Positions 25,693 through 34,452 of a DNA stretch of 64,000 bases are shown here, one piece after another. This stretch comes from Lewinellaceae bacterium. Its GTDB lineage: Bacteria > Bacteroidota > Bacteroidia > Chitinophagales > Saprospiraceae. The stretch is taken from assembly GCA_020636095.1 (NCBI GenBank), contig JACJYN010000008.1, forward strand, positions 1-64,000. The letters run 5' to 3'. A program made the position numbers and the translations under genes. The notes beneath the pieces are model-generated. The model searched no databases and was not told the DNA's origin. It worked only from the letters and a program-made list of their open reading frames with translations. Numbering within the stretch: position 1 is the stretch's first letter; each line of letters starts with the position of its first letter.

Positions 25693-25854
25693 CAGGAGAA
25701 ATGTCTAATTAATGTCCTCGAACCTTCAAAAAACATACGATCAGATGTGGGAATCGGTACTTTTACAGCCAATGAATTAGAACTTGTTTTTAACGACTGG
25801 TACCAAAAGAAGAAGAATACCTTAGTGTTGGAAAGATTCCCTTTGCTGCCTTAA
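25693..25854 (+). pseudogene. Possible gene remnant
   Basis: 53 open codons with no ATG, ending at a TAA. They encode a protein-like string (IGTFTANELELVFNDWYQKK) that does not look like repeat translation. A second short frame starting ATG at 25712 ends after 22 codons. It may be the tail of a decayed gene beside the defence-like gene. No family recognised. Confidence 0.3.
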
Positions 25855-25863
25855 AAAATCACT

Positions 25864-26364
25864 TTACAGAAACCGATGGAAAATGTAGGCGTCCACGTAC
25901 CCAACACCTTCCTGAAAAAAGCCCTCCGGCACAACTCCGATCCGATTGAAGCCAAAACTCTCCCAGGTGCGGATGGCGGCGGTATTGGTGCTCACTACCA
26001 GGTTGAACTGCATGGCCCGGTAGCCGGCGGCTTTGGCTGCCTCAAGGGAGTGAGCGCAGAGCAGTTTCCCAATGCCCCCTCCGCGGTGAGCCGTATCCAC
26101 CATATAAGCGGCATTGGCCACGTGGCTGCCGTAGCCCGGTTGGTTGGGTTTGACGATATAGGCGCCGGCCACGGCTCCGTTTACCTCTGCCACGCCGATC
26201 AGGTTATCCAGGTTGATCCAGCCGGCTTCGATCTGCTCGCGGGTGTAGCTCTCGTCGTAAGGGTAGTAGACCTTCTGGGCCATGATGGCCTTCCACATGC
26301 GCCAGACGGCGTCGAAGTCCTTAACGGTGGCCGGGCGAATGACGGGGTTGACAGTTGACTCCAT
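25864..26364 (-). CDS. GNAT family N-acetyltransferase
   Basis: 166-aa single-domain GNAT acetyltransferase, cytosolic. It starts IRPATVKDFDAVW, has the central strand NAAYMVDTAHRGGGIGKLL with the acetyl-CoA loop RGGGIG, and ends with the usual NTAAIRTWESFGFNRIG. The YVDAYIFHRF ending resembles phosphinothricin/antibiotic-type GNATs of broad specificity. The acceptor is unknown. A gap of about 100 bp separates it from the eda gene. Confidence 0.88.
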   Translation of the reverse strand: MESTVNPVIRPATVKDFDAVWRMWKAIMAQKVYYPYDESYTREQIEAGWINLDNLIGVAEVNGAVAGAYIVKPNQPGYGSHVANAAYMVDTAHRGGGIGKLLCAHSLEAAKAAGYRAMQFNLVVSTNTAAIRTWESFGFNRIGVVPEGFFQEGVGYVDAYIFHRFL

Positions 26365-26463
26365 TTATTTAGTGCGCTGTTGATTGCTCTTGCATATACG
26401 TTCGTAAACACTCAACCGGCAATAAAAATTGCCAAGCCATACGAACTTGATCACCTACTTAAG

Positions 26464-27141
26464 TTACTTTTTGCTTTGCCTGATCGTTTTTATGTCCTCC
26501 AAAGCCTGTTTGGTCAATTGCTCAATTTTTTTCAAGTCAAATTTTCCCTCTGCATCTTTTGCCATTAACTGCGACCCCATGCCCACGCAGTACGCACCCG
26601 CATCAAGCCATTTCTTCAAATTATCGTAATCGGGAGAAACGCCTCCGGTGGGCATGATGCTCGTCCAGGGCTGAGGGCCAAGGACGGCTTTGATAAAACC
26701 AGGGCCATAGGTGCTTCCGGGGAAAAGTTTTACTATTTCAACGCCCATTTCCTCCGCCCGTGCAATTTCCGTCAACGAGCCACAGCCGGGTGAGAACAGC
26801 ACTTTCTTTCTGTTGCACACAATGGCAATATCTTGCCGGAACACGGGGGTTACAATAAAATTTGCCCCCAACTGCATGTACAGGGCAGCCGTTCCCGCAT
26901 CGGTCACTGAACCCACCCCCAGAATCATCCCGGGCAGTTCTTTTGCGCAGTATTTATTCAGTTCACCAAAAACCTCATGGGCATAATCGCCTCGGTTGGT
27001 GAATTCTAAAAGCCGTGCACCACCTTTATAACAGGCTGCCAAAACTTGTTTGCTCAGCTCCACATCGGCATGGTAAAATAGTGGGACCATACCTTGTTCG
27101 CCCATTTTCCGGGCGACTTGTATTCGCGTAAACCTTGCCAT
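26464..27141 (-). CDS. eda: KDPG aldolase
   Basis: 225-aa class I aldolase that splits 2-keto-3-deoxy-6-phosphogluconate to pyruvate and glyceraldehyde-3-phosphate, the last step of alginate/uronate breakdown. It has the Schiff-base lysine in EIVKLFPGS, the catalytic Glu in LLEFTNRGDYA, and the phosphate site MPTGGVSPDYDNLKKWLDAGA. Length is normal. It sits at the 3' end of the alginate locus, after kdgK, and is intact while its upstream neighbours are frameshifted. A structured palindrome separates it from kdgK, so it may also have its own transcript. Confidence 0.93.
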   Translation of the reverse strand: MARFTRIQVARKMGEQGMVPLFYHADVELSKQVLAACYKGGARLLEFTNRGDYAHEVFGELNKYCAKELPGMILGVGSVTDAGTAALYMQLGANFIVTPVFRQDIAIVCNRKKVLFSPGCGSLTEIARAEEMGVEIVKLFPGSTYGPGFIKAVLGPQPWTSIMPTGGVSPDYDNLKKWLDAGAYCVGMGSQLMAKDAEGKFDLKKIEQLTKQALEDIKTIRQSKK

Positions 27142-27157
27142 TGTTAGTTTTTTTGTG

Positions 27158-27329
27158 ACTATTCAGGCGTTCGCTTTTAGCCGTTCGCTATTCGCTCTGC
27201 AATGCCCTTAAAAGCAGGAGTCCAGGCTTGATGAACCAGTTCTTTGCTCTAATGCGCCGGGAACTAGACCCAAGTAGTGGGCAGGTTCCTGCGAACTGCG
27301 AATAGCGAACTGCGAATAGCTGAATAGTT
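27158..27329. repeat. Imperfect palindrome with CTATTCAG/CTGAATAG ends
   Basis: About 172 bp between eda and kdgK. The left arm has ACTATTCAG (27158) then GTTCGCTATTCGC; the right arm has GCGAATAGCGAAC and CTGAATAGT (27320). The outer ends match those of the palindrome at 2618-2925, and the flank after the right end (GTTGCGGTTTTTT) also resembles a segment of that element. Same repeat family, different interior. Confidence 0.7.
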
Positions 27330-27346
27330 GCGGTTTTTTAATAAAA

Positions 27347-28384
27347 TCATCTTGACACCCGCCCACTCGCATCTCCGCTCATGAGTTTCTCCACTTCCTC
27401 CACCGTCGCCAGGTTAGCATCGCCGTAAATGGTGTGTTTGAGGCAAGAGGCTGCCACGGCAAAGTTGAGCGCCTTTTGGCTGTCGTCCGGCCAGTTAATG
27501 AGGCCATAGATGAGGCCGCCCATAAAACTGTCGCCGCCGCCGACCCGGTCCACGATGTGCGTGATGTCGTAAGTAGGTGCTTCGTAAAGTTTTTTCCCAT
27601 CGTAGAGCACGCCCGACCAGGTATTGTGCGAGGCGCTGATACTGCCTCGCAGAGTGGTGATCACCTTCTTGGCGCGAGGGAATAGCTTCATCAGTTGTTG
27701 TAAGACGGACAGGTAGGATTTGGCATCCACGGAGTGGCGTTGCGTCACGTCCACGCTCTCTGGGTGAGTCCGAAGTGCTTCTCGGCGTCCTCTTCATTCC
27801 CGAGGATGATGTCGCATCCCTCAACCAGGGCAGGCATGACATCGCCCGGTTTTTTTGCCGAACTTCCACAAATTTTTGCGGTAGTTCAAATCGGTGGAGA
27901 CGGTTACGCCCAAACGGTTGGCGGCCTGGATGGCTTCGAGGCAGGCGTCTGCCGCACCCTGCGAAATGGCAGGCGTGATGCCCGTCCAGTGAAACCACTG
28001 GGCATCTTTGAAAACTTCTTCCCAATCGACCATGCCCTTTTCAATGGAGGCCATGCCGCTGTGCGCCCGGTCATAGACTACCTTGCTGCCCCTGCTCACC
28101 GCACCGATCTCCAAAAAATAAATACCGAGCCGCTCCCCTCCTCTTACGACGTAGCGGGTGCCGACGTTGCGTTTGCGCATTTCCATCAGGGCGCATTCGC
28201 CGATGTCGTTTTGAGGTAGCCGGGTGACAAACTCCACGGGCAGCCCGTAGTTGGCCAGCGATACGGCCACGTTGCTCTCTCCGCCACCGTACACCACGTC
28301 GAACTCACTGGCCTGGCTGAAACGCTTGTAGCCAGGCGGGGTCAGGCGGAGCATGATTTCACCGAAGGTTATTATTTTTTTCAT
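27347..28384 (-). pseudogene. kdgK: 2-keto-3-deoxygluconate kinase, two frameshifts
   Basis: PfkB-family kinase that phosphorylates KDG to KDPG in uronate breakdown. The N-terminal part (ITFGEIMLRLTPPGY, GGGESNVAVSLANYG) and the C-terminal part (VDRVGGGDSFMGGLIYG, with the catalytic Asp) are both well preserved. Reading is lost at a run of seven T (27850-27856), where six would restore DLNYRKNLWKFGKKPGDV. It is restored near 27764, where one G is missing in CAGAGAGCG. The 30 codons between read sensibly in the third frame. With the two indels undone the gene would be about 345 codons. Either a consensus error or a very recent pseudogene. Confidence 0.85.
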
Positions 28385-28419
28385 TTGTGTATAGCCTTTG
28401 TTTTGATTGAAAAATCATG

Positions 28420-29173
28420 TTATGAGAATGCTAAACCACCATTGATATCGAAATTAGCTCCGTTTACGAACGAGCTATTGTCAGAAGCTAAATAAACTAC
28501 TAGGTCTGCAACTTCTTCCGCTCCTCCTTCTCTTCTTAAAGGAGTTTTATCTGAAACCATTTTCCGAACTTCATCTTTTGTGAAATCATCGTGAAATTTC
28601 GTAGCAATTAACCCTGGACAAACGGCATTTACCCGAATGCCTTTAGGGCCCAGCTCCTTTGCCATTGCTCTGGTAAAGGTAGTTACCGCTCCTTTAGAAG
28701 AAGCATATAGGGAAGAGCCGCCGCCGCCGCCGTCTCTTGCCGCCTGAGAAGAAAGGTTGATGATGGAGGTGTTTTACCCATTAAAGGCTCAAATGCCTGC
28801 ATTACGAAAACGGTAGCCTTAAAGTTGACGTTCATCACTAAGTCATAAAAAGCCTCATCCAGTTCCTGTAATGTTTTACGGGCAAAAAGTATCCGGCATT
28901 ATTTACCAGAATATCAACCTTATCTCCGAATGCCGCTACCGCTTTTGCCTTTAAATGCTGTATATCCTCTAAATTAGATACATCCGCTTGAACGGCAATA
29001 GCTTCACCGCCAAAAGATGTTATCTCATGAACGGTTTCCTTAGCTCCAGCTTCTGAGCTATGATAGTTCACCACTACTTTAGCTCCTTCTTTCGCTAAGC
29101 CAACAGAAATGGCTCTGCCAATATCTCTTGCCCCTCCGGTTACTACGGCTACTTTTCCTTTTAGTATACTCAT
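28420..29173 (-). pseudogene. SDR oxidoreductase (probable DEH reductase), frameshifted
   Basis: Short-chain dehydrogenase of about 250 codons. NAD site TGGARDIGRA near residue 12, NNAGY, the middle part INLSSQAARDGGGGGSSLYASSKGA with the Ser-Tyr-Lys triad, and the end RVNAVCPGLIATKFH. Two single-A deletions break it, one near 28877 (GTAAAACATTA) and one near 28770 (GGTAAAACACC). Restoring each gives a continuous SDR. In alginate loci such SDRs reduce 4-deoxy-5-hexoseulose uronate (DEH) to KDG, which fits its place before kdgK. The GC content is visibly lower than in flanking genes. Confidence 0.8.
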
Positions 29174-29220
29174 TGCTCTGTTTTTATGTTTTCTCCAATA
29201 CTTAATCGAAGTTACCTGTC

Positions 29221-29360
29221 TCCCCCTGCCTGCCCGCCGTACAAGACTTTGGCAGGCGGGGAGGGGAGTTCGAGGGGGGAATTTTTAAGGGTTTCGTCTT
29301 TAAGTCCCCCTCCTAACCTTCCCGGCATTACGCCGGGACAGGCTCCCCCCAGGGGAGGAC
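29221..29360. repeat. GC-rich imperfect palindrome between SDR genes
   Basis: Arms GCCTGCCCGCCG...GGGGAGGGGAGTTCGAGGGGG on the left and the related complement on the right. It contains the hairpin CCCGGCATTACGCCGGG followed by ACAGGCT at 29321-29344. The same type of hairpin followed by ACAG occurs at 17571 and 38253. It stands out as very GC-rich inside AT-rich genes, so it is probably an inserted repeat. Confidence 0.6.
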
Positions 29361-29414
29361 AATATTCTTCGATTTTAGATTTGGAGCATTTGCTTTATCA
29401 ATAATTTAATTATG

Positions 29415-30171
29415 CTAGATTCCCAGCGCCTGGCCGCCGCCAACCTGGATGGTTTCTGCGGTTATGAAGGCAGCGTCGCTACTAGCCAGAAAAGCAACGA
29501 CACCAGCAACATCTTCTGGTTGGCCCAATCTTCCCAGCATAATACTTTGAGCCCATGAAAAAAAAACTTCCGGCTTTGTAGATTTAATTTGCTGATGAAA
29601 TGCAGTGTCAATTGTACCCGGAGATACTGCATTTACTCTAATCCCATATTCACTAGGTCTTTTGCTAATGCTCTTGTAAGTGCATGAACTCCAGCTTTAG
29701 ATGTACCGTAAATTCCAGCTCCAGGTACCTCCGGCATTCCATGCCGCATTGGAAGTGTAGTTGATTATGGTAGGATGGTCTCCTTTTTAAGGAAAGGTAT
29801 CGCCGCTCTTGAAGCGAAAACACAGAATCCAGGTTTAATGCCATTACAGATCTGTAAAAATCTGTGGTCATATCTTCAAAACGAGATCTACCACCTAATC
29901 CGCCGGCATTATTTACAAGCACATCTATTTTGCCATACTTTTCGCCTATTTTGGTGATGTTTTCAGTCACCAACTCTTCTTTTGTGACATCGAATCCGTA
30001 ATATTCTGCATCAATTCCCGCTGCGGCAAGTTCTTCAACTCTTTTAGCTCCTTTTTCATCTTCTATGCCGTTGATTACTACCGCAAAACCGTCTTTACCT
30101 AATCTTTTTGCCACTGCAAAGCCAATACCACCCGTTGCACCGGTAACAATAGCTACTTTCTTATTTGTCAT
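29415..30171 (-). pseudogene. Second SDR oxidoreductase, frameshifted
   Basis: Short-chain dehydrogenase of about 252 codons, distinct from its neighbour. The N-terminus has AIVTGATGGIGFAVA and LVNNAGGLGGRSRF in good frame. The C-terminus, read in other frames, gives ALAKDL then SPGTIDTAFHQQIK, PEDVAGVVAFLAS and IQVGGGQALGI. At least three indels break it: near 29790, near 29655, and in the nine-T/A run at about 29560. Likely role: DEH reductase or a related uronate reductase in the alginate pathway. Two SDRs may differ in cofactor (NADH or NADPH), as in other alginate users. Confidence 0.78.
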
Positions 30172-30242
30172 AATTGATTGTTTTTATGTGTCTAAAATAG
30201 GTACGTCCTTCTATTATGATTGTGATGGCTCGATTTTCGGGC

Positions 30243-31508
30243 CTACACTTCTACCGGCCCGATATTTTTGCACAGCACATAAATGGCCAGCACGCCCAGC
30301 GGCACAAAGGCAGCGATGATCACAAAAGCGGGCGTATAGGATTGTGTGGTGATCACCGGTACCAGGAAATTCATGATGATCACAGAGAAAACGCCCACCG
30401 TGCCGCCAAAGCCGGCCAGTGTGGCCACCGATTTACCGCTGAACAAGTCGCTGGGAATGGTTTGAATATTGCTGATGGAAAACTGGAACCCGAATAGCAC
30501 CAGAGCTACAATGATGACGAATTTCAAGGGCGTGTCAGCTAACATGATGGTAGCCAGCAAACCCAGAAACATGATTACTCCTCCAATGGCGATGGTGTTT
30601 TTCCTCGCCTTGTCCACACTGGCCCCGCCGCCCATTAGGCGCCCGGCGTACCAGCCGCCACCTATGCTGCCCACCGCAGCGCCTACATAAGGTACCCAGG
30701 CGAACAACCCGATTTGCTTGACGTCGAAGCCGTAGGTGTCGGCCAGGTATAAAGGCATCCACCCTACGAACAGCCACCAGATCGGCTCCAGGAAAAAGCG
30801 GGACACCAATATTGCCCAGGATTCCCGGTAAGACAGGATTTTTGCCATGGACAGCGGCTTTTCTTCCGGCGCTCCGTCTTCCGCTTGTACCTGTCCGGAA
30901 AGGATGTACTGCCTTTCCTCTTCTCCCAGCCAGGGGTGCTTGTCCGGCGTCGTTTTATTGATGATCAGCCAGGGGATCACCCAGACAATACCCAGCAGGC
31001 CGACGATCAGGAAGGTAATCCGCCAGCCAAAGCCCAAATAGAGCATAGCGATCAGGGGCGGGGCGATGACCGAACCGATCGAGGCGCCCGAATTGAAGAT
31101 GCCCTGGGCAATAGCCCGCTCTTTGACCGGAAACCACTCGGCATTACTCTTTACGGCGCCCGGCCAGTTGCCGGCTTCGGAAAGCCCAAGGGTAGCCCGA
31201 AAAAAGCTGAAGGACAATACCCCGCGGGCCACCGAGTGCAAGGCCGTGGAAGCCCCCCAAACCGCAATGCTAATCACGTAGCCCATGCGGGTACCCACCC
31301 AGTCGAACATGCGCCCGGAAAGGGACTGCCCCAGGGCATAAGTACCACCATAAATACGTTGAGCATGATCGCGTAATCATAATTGGTGAAACCCAGCTCA
31401 TCCTGTATGCTGGTACATCACCGCCAACGCCGACCGGTCAATATAATTGATAATGGTCGCCAAAGCGATCAAAGCAATGATCCACCATCTTAGTCCTTTT
31501 AGTTTCAT
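30243..31508 (-). pseudogene. MFS hexuronate transporter, frameshifted near the N-terminus
   Basis: Major facilitator of the anion:cation symporter (ExuT-like) family, about 420 codons. The N-terminal part LRWWIIALIALATIINYIDR is typical of the family and starts at 31508. It loses frame near 31415 (CAGCATACAGGATGAGCTG) and again near 31345. The remaining 355 codons run intact to the end with about ten helices. In alginate loci this transporter brings DEH or unsaturated uronates through the inner membrane. The two indels lie within 100 bp of each other. Confidence 0.85.
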
Positions 31509-31520
31509 TGTTATAGGGTT

Positions 31521-31861
31521 TTACAAGAAGTCCTCCCGGAATGGGCTGAACACATCAATCAATACGCCTGGCTTTTTACATACACACCCATGCATCACAT
31601 GAGGCGGTATGTAATAGGAATCTCCTGCTTTAATGGTTTTACCTGGTATCCAATGGTCATTTCAAATTCACCGCTGGCCACATAGGTCACTTGCGAATGA
31701 TAATGCTCGTGTAATTGGCCCACCCCTCCTTCTTCAAACTTGGCTTTGACGAGCATGATTTTATCATCCATGCCGTGAATTTGCCGTTGAATTTTCGGGT
31801 CAACCTGTTCCCATTTTTCTTCTTCGTCGAAAAAGAATTCTTTGCTTGGTTTGATTTTCAT
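31521..31861 (-). pseudogene. kdgF: KdgF-like cupin, one frameshift
   Basis: Cupin of about 113 codons. It matches KdgF, which speeds opening of 4,5-unsaturated uronates to DEH in pectin and alginate breakdown. Cupin metal ligands HEHYHSQVTYVASGEFEM are in the first part. The second part, in another frame, reads AGDSYYIPPHVMHGCVC and VLIDVFSPFREDFL, the family-typical ending. The break is near 31645, within a GGTAT/ACC stretch. The true start is the ATG at 31861; an upstream open extension overlaps the lyase gene. Confidence 0.85.
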
Positions 31862-31881
31862 TTTTAATGCTTTTTGTTCTA

Positions 31882-34150
31882 TTACTTTTTCAAAATATAG
31901 AACGGCCCTTGCCATTCGTATTTCTCGCTGTTTATTTCCAGTTTGTGATGGGCGTCTTTATCCGCATTGGTATTTGACAGCGCCACCTCCCATTTCATTC
32001 CATCTGTTTTTTCAAAATGAAAAACCGTGTATTCGGAATCATCATGAATTACCTCCACTGATTCGATGCTGCTGAAAGGGCTGTGCGGAATCTCCGCCAC
32101 CGGATTGTAGTCCCCATGTGGTTCGACGATGGAAATAAATATTGTATTTTTCTCTCCTTTTCTTCTGATGACAAAGGCGGGGTCATGCCTTAAGTTAAAT
32201 TCAGGGTCGTTGGCGCCGGAGCGGACAAAGATCAATTCGTCCTTATTGGAAACGGCGGACGTCAATGAATAAAAACAGTATGATTGAACCAGGTGATTTT
32301 GGCATTTTTATTTTCCGTACTCCCCGTTGCTTCTTTCCATACATGCTGATAACCGTGAGCTGTGCCCAATGGAGAAAGAGAATTTAATGCGGCATTGTAT
32401 TTAAAATTGGTTTTGCAACAAATGCCTACTGAAACCAAATTGGCAGATCATATTGATTTTCTTTTTCCGAATTAATTTTAAATACATCGATCAAAATGGG
32501 CTGTTGAAAATTTTCAGCCTTCATCAAAATCAATGTGCGGTGCAATTTCGACCCTTTCATAAGCATCAAAATCTTTTGCGCTGCCTATTTGAATGCCGTC
32601 ATTATCGGCATTGAAAAAATAGGGGACAGGGTGATGGGCTTCTCCTTTTTTACATCGCCGTCGTAATGTGAAATTTCATTCACTACCACTGTATTGTGGG
32701 CAATGGTTTGTTTGGCGAAGGTGTTGTTTTCCGGTAAATACCGGTATCCTCCTTTTGGTCAATATTCACCCAACGGGCAGCGCCATAATCCTGAATAATT
32801 TCCCCAGCTCATCATAAAGGGAATAGGATAGTTTGTCAAAATGCCCATGCCCCATTCCTTGTGCGGAATATTTGAAAACGGCGCATAATTCGCCGTCTTC
32901 AGTACGGATCCGCAAAATACCGACGCCTCCTTTTTTTCCATCCAGTACCCCATCCACATAAGCGATGTGGTTTTTGTTGGTACGGAACAGCCAATCCTTT
33001 TTCAATATCTCTCGCCACCGCAAAACCTGTTTCGTCCAACAACACCCTGTTTTGTTTTTTGGCAATAGAGAGCAACATGGGGTCGCGGTATCCCGTGAAA
33101 ATAGGCGATGTCCACGCCCGCCACCACTTCTCTCGACAACCAGGACATGCCTTTCTGTGCATCATTAATTGGGAAAAACTGCCCTTGTGCATCGGTTTGA
33201 TTTAAAAGGGCATCAACTGCTTTTTAACAATATTCCGTCCCGGTAATTGAATATGCCAATATCCGGAACTGATTATTAGTACCAATGATTTTCAAACAAT
33301 AAAAATGGCGCCATCGCATAGCGCAAATAATAAAAAGGCCTTCGGTGAAATATCCATCCGGTGAAAATGAATAATCGAGCTGCGCCAAAAAGCCCGCTTT
33401 CCGCACGCCGGCTACTTTTATATATCCGCCGTCGTTGTCGGTTTCCTCCTCGCTTATGCCGTCATCCTCCAGGTATATAATGCCCGCTTCACCAATTCTT
33501 TGTCGTCCATCACCAGGTAGATCATGCCCACGGCGGCATTGCCCAGGTGCTGTGTGATTGTGAATCCGATTAAAAATTGAGGGTTTTCCACCGATAGGAA
33601 ATCAGCGAATGGGCGAAACAATGTTTTGTTCAAATGCTGAACCTGTTCCGGCTCCAGCCAATCGTATATGCAGTCGTACGCCTGGCTCACATAGACCAGC
33701 CAATTGGCATCGTTCAGGCATTGCCAGAATATTTTTCCGGTTGCATAGGAGCTATTTGTCGGGTGGATACCAGTGTGGGGAAAAGTTCCGCATATTCGAG
33801 GAGCATATCCCGAATATATACGGCATATTTTTCGTCGCCGGTTATTTGAAATAAATTTCCGCCTTTTGTACAATCAAGAAAATTCTTTTGTGGCGCTCAT
33901 GGGTATAGCCCCCTGCCATGTCTTTTGGTACCGGGACAAATAGGCCCTCCCCGATTTCCGCATTTACCTCTTTTATTGTTTTCGCCAATTCCAGGCCGAA
34001 CAATGGCGCTTGCCCCAATTGGGTACGTATGTTTTCTACGCTGTTCGGGGTAAGCATCAGACAAGGGTGATCCTGAGAAAATGACACCGTGGCCGTACTG
34101 AAGAACAGCGAGAAAACAAGCGATATGGCTACTGTTCTGGTGTTGGACAA
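31882..34150 (-). pseudogene. PL17 oligoalginate lyase, many frameshifts
   Basis: Exo-type oligoalginate lyase of family PL17, about 755 codons, which fits the family. In order: a signal from a TTG near 34150 (ending SFSQ), then HPCLMLTPNSVENIRTQLG, MNDANWLVYVSQAYDCIYDW, the catalytic-domain parts (NAAVGMIYLV, FLAQLDYSFSPDGYFTEG), and the heparinase II/III-like domain with QGMGHGHFDKLSYSLY. The C-terminal sandwich ends YEWQGPFYILKK. At least eight indels split it into pieces across all three frames, but each piece retains family residues with little substitution damage. It releases unsaturated monouronates for KdgF. Confidence 0.82.
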
Positions 34151-34229
34151 AAGTCGGAAGTGGGAAGTCGGAAATCGGAATGGTACCGAGCCTTCCGTAA
34201 CTTCTTGGCCATCAATAGTGTCCAACGCT

Positions 34230-34394
34230 AGTGCCTCCGGAATTAAGTAAATGCTATTATAAACGTGGTTGTTTTTCGGCTGATCAAGGCGAAGGTTCGG
34301 GATCGTAGCCCAAGCTACGAAGCCCGGTTCTTCAACGCTGAGCAGGCGGAAAACAACAAGTGTATAGTAGTAGATACTTAGTTCCGGAGACACT
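34230..34394. repeat. 165-bp imperfect palindrome between lyase genes
   Basis: Arms pair over nearly the whole length: AGTGCCTCCGGAATTAAGTA with TACTTAGTTCCGGAGACACT outside, GTTGTTTTTCGG with GCGGAAAACAAC further in, and the centre ATCGTAGCCCAAGCTACGA. It lies upstream of the PL17 start and downstream of PL6. The GTAGC/GCTAC centre links it to the hairpin family seen at 6868 and 56971. Confidence 0.75.
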
Positions 34395-34452
34395 TGACGG
34401 GTAGCCAGCGATATTTCTAATAGATTTTTCATAAAAATCATTCTCATCAAAT

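Noticed and set aside
27495..28025. 177-codon open frame overlapping the kdgK break
   Set aside because: Its ends are out-of-frame kdgK; only a short internal part is real kdgK sequence between the two indels. Not a separate gene.
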